Origin: Opitutales bacterium
Lineage (GTDB): Bacteria > Verrucomicrobiota > Verrucomicrobiia > Opitutales > JAIRKQ01
NCBI GenBank assembly: GCA_029059365.1
Contig: JAIDVZ010000162.1
Coordinates: 1 to 9,086, forward strand
Length of the DNA: 9,086 nucleotides
Direction of reading: 5' to 3'
Shown here piece by piece: positions 6,383-9,086 of the stretch (the stretch's first letter is position 1; the number at the start of each line of letters is the position of its first letter). The notes beneath the pieces were generated by a model. It was given only the letters and a program-made list of their open reading frames with translations, had not been told where the DNA came from and did no database searches. The translations under genes and the position numbers were made by a program.

Positions 6383-7682
6383 GATTGATGAAAATGACGA
6401 ATTTGAGGAAATTATCCGTACGGGCTTCAAAAAAGTCGATAATGTGCGTAGATCTGTAAGCGAGCATTGTGCAGGGTTCGAGCGTTTACAAATGTTTGCT
6501 CGTAATTTTTTCCCGAAAAACGATACCGCTAAAATTTTTCATGTAGCGGGAACAAATGGCAAAGGATCAGTTTGCGCGATGCTGGATTCTGTTTACCGTA
6601 ATGCTGGATATCATGTCGGATTATATATATCACCTGCGTTACTAGATATCCGCGAACGTATCCAGTTAGATCGTAAATATATCTCTAAGCGGGATTTTTG
6701 TAGATTATATCATACCGTGACAGATCTTGGGAAATCTGCAGGAAGAGATTTTTCGATTTTCACATGTTTTACACTGATTGCGTTGCTGTATTTTCAGGAG
6801 GCTAATGCGGATGTCATAATTCTTGAAACTGGGGTGGGCGGACGATCCGATAGTACAAATATCGTTGATCATCCAACTGCTTGTATAATAACCAGTATTT
6901 CGTTCGATCATGAGAATGTTTTGGGACGTACACTCCCACAAATCGCGTATGAAAAAGCAGGCATCATAAAAGAAGGTGCGCGTACATTTATCGGTTCTCT
7001 GCCCAAAGAAGCTGAGGATGTCATTTTAAACACATGCCATGAGAAGAACGTTCCGATGTATCGAGCATCGCACGTTGCTAATACGAACCTTGTTGGGGAT
7101 TACCAAAAAATTAACGCATCTGTGGTATATACAGTGGCAAGTACATTGCGGGATGTTTTACCAATCTCTGATTCGGAGATCGAATATGGGTTGATGCATG
7201 CATTTTGGCCGGCACGTAATCAACAATTTAAGCTTAAAAACGGCAATGTTGTAATTTTTGATGGGGGACATAATTCCGAAGCGGCAGACATTCAAAAAAA
7301 ATATGTCAGCGAGACATTTAATGAAAACAATTCTTGTCTAATTTTTAGTTCGACAAAACCAGAGCACGCTGAGCATTTTTTAGCTAATTTTTATCCATAT
7401 TTTTCAAAAATTTTATTATGTAACCTAACATCTCACCCACATAAAATAGAGGATGATTCGTTTTTCGAAAATTTGGTAAAAAAGTTTCCTGGAAAATCAC
7501 AATTTCTCGAAATGAAAAAAGTGATTGAAACTTTATGCTCCCCTACGGATAAAAAATTTTTCGTTACCGGATCGCTGTACTTAATTGGAGAAGTTGTGAG
7601 GGAATTAATCAATGCTGGCCAAATGGATAAAAACTGCTTTGACTGCCCTGTACCACATACAAACAAAGACAAAAATAAGTAA
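6369..7682 (+). CDS. folC: Folylpolyglutamate synthase / dihydrofolate synthase
   Basis: 437 residues, the normal length for FolC, a cytosolic Mur-ligase-type enzyme that adds glutamate to dihydropteroate and/or folates using ATP. Visible motifs: P-loop HVAGTNGKGSV (58-68); SPALLDIRERI (88-98), the folate-site loop; ETGVGGRSDSTN (153-164); SFDHENVLG (178-186); EKAGIIK (195-201), whose Lys196 corresponds to the Lys carbamylated in the family; WPAR (280-283), where PGR is usual; DGGHNSEA (298-305), the C-terminal-domain Asp/His site, usually DGAHN; and TGSLYLIGEV (400-409). All key residues are present, so it should be active. Whether it does both reactions cannot be read from sequence. ATG 6369 is chosen because it overlaps the preceding gene and has AAGGG about nine bases upstream; family homology begins near residue 11. 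The last 20 residues form a hydrophilic extension. Confidence 0.95.
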   Translation: MVDSKIDENDEFEEIIRTGFKKVDNVRRSVSEHCAGFERLQMFARNFFPKNDTAKIFHVAGTNGKGSVCAMLDSVYRNAGYHVGLYISPALLDIRERIQLDRKYISKRDFCRLYHTVTDLGKSAGRDFSIFTCFTLIALLYFQEANADVIILETGVGGRSDSTNIVDHPTACIITSISFDHENVLGRTLPQIAYEKAGIIKEGARTFIGSLPKEAEDVILNTCHEKNVPMYRASHVANTNLVGDYQKINASVVYTVASTLRDVLPISDSEIEYGLMHAFWPARNQQFKLKNGNVVIFDGGHNSEAADIQKKYVSETFNENNSCLIFSSTKPEHAEHFLANFYPYFSKILLCNLTSHPHKIEDDSFFENLVKKFPGKSQFLEMKKVIETLCSPTDKKFFVTGSLYLIGEVVRELINAGQMDKNCFDCPVPHTNKDKNK

Positions 7683-7775
7683 ATTTTTGAAACTTAGTCC
7701 CCAATAAATTATATAGATCAGATTTGTAAGAAGTTTTGAATCAGCTGGTCGGACCATAAATTGACGACCGTAAAT

Positions 7776-7806
7776 CGTATCTTACAAAGATATGCCAGCA
7801 ATTTTT
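7776..7806 (+). terminator. Possible weak terminator after folC
   Basis: CGTATCTT (7776-7783), loop ACA, AAGATATG (7787-7794) forms an 8-bp stem with one G-T pair, followed after a few bases by a five-T run (7802-7806). It is AT-rich and lies about 100 bases after the folC stop. It also overlaps an alternative inverted repeat (TTTGTAAGA 7723-7731 with TCTTACAAA 7780-7788). Confidence 0.25.
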
Positions 7807-7842
7807 ACTGCTGAGTTCGGAAAATTTTTCAGCGAATATACA

Positions 7843-7870
7843 TTGACGGCATCAGTATTGAATGTATTTT
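7843..7870 (+). promoter_or_regulatory. Sigma-70-type promoter for tRNA-Arg
   Basis: TTGACG (7843-7848), a 16-bp spacer and TATTTT (7865-7870) would start transcription about six bases before the tRNA 5' end at 7883. Placement and the 5/6 -35 match support it; the -10 is 4/6. Confidence 0.6.
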
Positions 7871-7882
7871 GCGTGAGTTCGT

Positions 7883-7957
7883 GTTTTTGTCGTCCAATGG
7901 ATAGGACACCAGTCTCCGGAACTGGCAATCTGGGTTCGAGTCCCAGCAGAAACGCCA
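7883..7957 (+). tRNA. tRNA-Arg (anticodon CCG), CCA encoded
   Basis: A full cloverleaf can be folded. Acceptor stem: GTTTTTG (7883-7889) with CAGAAAC (7947-7953), one G-T pair. D stem: GTCC (7892-7895) with GGAC (7904-7907). Anticodon stem: CCAGT (7909-7913) with ACTGG (7921-7925), loop CTCCGGA, anticodon CCG at 7916-7918, reading the Arg codon CGG. T arm: CTGGG/CCCAG around TTCGAGT (7935-7941). The discriminator base is G7954 and CCA is encoded at 7955-7957. No intron. No second copy of its 3' end is seen in the window, so there is no evidence of an attachment site. Confidence 0.97.
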
Positions 7958-8099
7958 ATCTGAGCAATTTTTATCATCTTTTCGAAAATTTCCCCAAAAA
8001 AATACCCATGTACAGGTCTGAAGTTGGCCCTCTCTATCGAGTTTTTCCAAAAGAAAATCAAAGCAAATTTATTCTACCGGATTACTAGATTCAGCTATC

Positions 8100-9041
8100 T
8101 TAAGAATTCTCAAGCTTGGTATCAACGAAATATGGTATATTCCACAATTTTATGCTAGGGACTGGATCTTCATCGCTATCTTCTACCTCAACATTGGACA
8201 TGACCGTTATATTACCAGATATTAATTGCCAAGTATGAGTTTTCTTATCTATTTCCCAATTTTTCTTGTCCCTTTTATATTCTTCGAGTTGATTCTTGAC
8301 TTCTTCTAGCGCAGCCTGGTACTTATCATAGTCTTCTTTCTTTTTCATATATTCCTGGTGCTGTTTTGAATATTCTTGAAGCTTCTTCTTATATTCATCT
8401 CGTAAAGACTGATAGTTAGGTTGGTTAGTATCTTTCGGCTCTTCAGGTTTTGTAGGTTTTTTGGGTTCTTCGGGTTTTATGCTTTCGAGATATTTGAACT
8501 TTGAAAGAAGCTTATGCAATTCATTATCGACGCATCGAAGCTTAGGACAGTCCTCTCCTTTGTGGGATTCTGCGTAATCTTTATGGTAAGTTGTGTAATA
8601 ATTTCTATAAGTTTCGGATACCCTTGACTTAAGTCCTTCATTCATGCACGCAGCTCGTACGATTTTGTCTAAAACATCTTTACCGAATTTTTGTTCCGCT
8701 GCATACAATGATTTTATGGTAAAATTATTGTCTGAATCCCTAAGCAATTGGGCAAATACTTGATCAAGCGTAGATAATCTGATAATACACCTATCTGTAC
8801 TATCGCCGGAATCGTTCGCTCCAATAGCTCGTTCCCTACAAAGGATTTGATATTTTGGATCTAACGATAGATCAGCTAATTTTTCAATATCTTTGGACAA
8901 GAGGAATGAATCGGATGATGAAATTTTACCAATTTCAGAACAAAAGTTTTCGATAGCCGCCTTAGCCGTCTTTTCGTTTACGTACCGAGTATTTTTTAGT
9001 GCTTCATCTAAAATTTTAATGAGCTCTGAATTATTTTTCAT
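8100..9041 (-). CDS. Soluble proline-rich, coiled-coil protein; possible NEL-like domain
   Basis: 313 residues from ATG 9041, with no signal peptide or membrane helix. Residues 1-185 are helical. The stretch DPKYQ...RERAIGANDSGDSTDRCIIRL (61-89) and the later AAEQKFGKDVLDKIV (114-128) loosely recall the area around the C-x-D-R catalytic motif of bacterial NEL E3 ubiquitin ligases (IpaH/SspH), but Ser81 stands where Cys would be. Residues 189-203 hold two KPEEPK units around KPT, a rigid Pro-rich linker. Residues 210-265 are a Lys/Glu/Tyr-rich coiled coil, and the end is acidic then hydrophobic. The frame stays open for all 15 codons from ATG 9041 to the window edge, and no ribosome site precedes that ATG, so the real start may lie outside. 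No copy of the Inc-cluster element is visible. Function unknown. Confidence 0.8.
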   Translation of the reverse strand: MKNNSELIKILDEALKNTRYVNEKTAKAAIENFCSEIGKISSSDSFLLSKDIEKLADLSLDPKYQILCRERAIGANDSGDSTDRCIIRLSTLDQVFAQLLRDSDNNFTIKSLYAAEQKFGKDVLDKIVRAACMNEGLKSRVSETYRNYYTTYHKDYAESHKGEDCPKLRCVDNELHKLLSKFKYLESIKPEEPKKPTKPEEPKDTNQPNYQSLRDEYKKKLQEYSKQHQEYMKKKEDYDKYQAALEEVKNQLEEYKRDKKNWEIDKKTHTWQLISGNITVMSNVEVEDSDEDPVPSIKLWNIPYFVDTKLENS

Positions 9042-9086
9042 TGTAAATGTTTTATCTCGATCAAAGGTTTGATATTGGATATGATC

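Noticed and set aside
7883..7957. tRNA-Arg as an integration site for the effector cluster
   Set aside because: No repeat of the tRNA 3' end and no integrase is present in the window.
7792..8088. Plus-strand 98-codon frame and overlapping minus-strand frames at 7782-8061
   Set aside because: They run straight through the tRNA-Arg gene and show no protein-like features.
1..9086. CRISPR array, insertion sequence or prophage genes
   Set aside because: No regularly spaced repeats, transposase, integrase or terminal inverted repeats were found.

Overview
The window is AT-rich and has two parts: a cluster of genes of a host-interacting type, and a short housekeeping patch. The best guess at the source is an obligate or facultative intracellular bacterium, most likely of the PVC group (Chlamydiota-like). 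The reason is a run of consecutive proteins with the chlamydial inclusion-membrane (Inc) layout: a soluble N-terminus, two closely spaced hydrophobic helices separated by a tight turn, and a long soluble C-terminal domain. None of these proteins was recognised by family name, and the phylum call is inference.

Layout. Positions 1-5618 hold five minus-strand genes in tandem: 1-1401 (running off the left edge), 1643-2068, 2455-3216, 3365-4300 and 4692-5618. Four have a clear two-helix hydrophobic hairpin; the short one (1643-2068) has a weaker hydrophobic core and a basic tail. The genes at 3365 and 4692 are diverged paralogues. Each of the five is preceded by a related element of about 56-63 bp, which reads GTAAAAA(T), then about 20 bp, then an AAATTTTT(Y)AC-like block, and ends in TTGAC just upstream of the start codon. 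Three copies (genes 1, 2 and 5) have a -10-like hexamer 16-17 bp beyond TTGAC. In gene 5 the spacer contains a run of nine G; in gene 4 the same spacer has only four G and is five bases shorter, which suggests phase-variable promoters.

Positions 5954-7682 are a divergent plus-strand pair: a SpoIIAA-like (STAS/SEC14) protein whose end overlaps the start of folC, encoding folylpolyglutamate/dihydrofolate synthase with its key motifs intact. The divergent intergenic region holds two mutually exclusive hairpins. A tRNA-Arg (anticodon CCG, CCA encoded) follows at 7883-7957 with its own promoter.

Positions 8100-9041 hold a minus-strand gene for a soluble, proline- and coiled-coil-rich protein. Its reading frame stays open to the right edge of the window, so its start is uncertain. 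Part of it resembles the region around the catalytic Cys of bacterial NEL ubiquitin ligases, but with Ser where Cys is expected; this is speculative.

Taken together, the minus-strand genes look like a co-regulated island of secreted membrane-inserting effectors next to ordinary metabolic and tRNA genes. Whether they are really secreted cannot be shown from the sequence.
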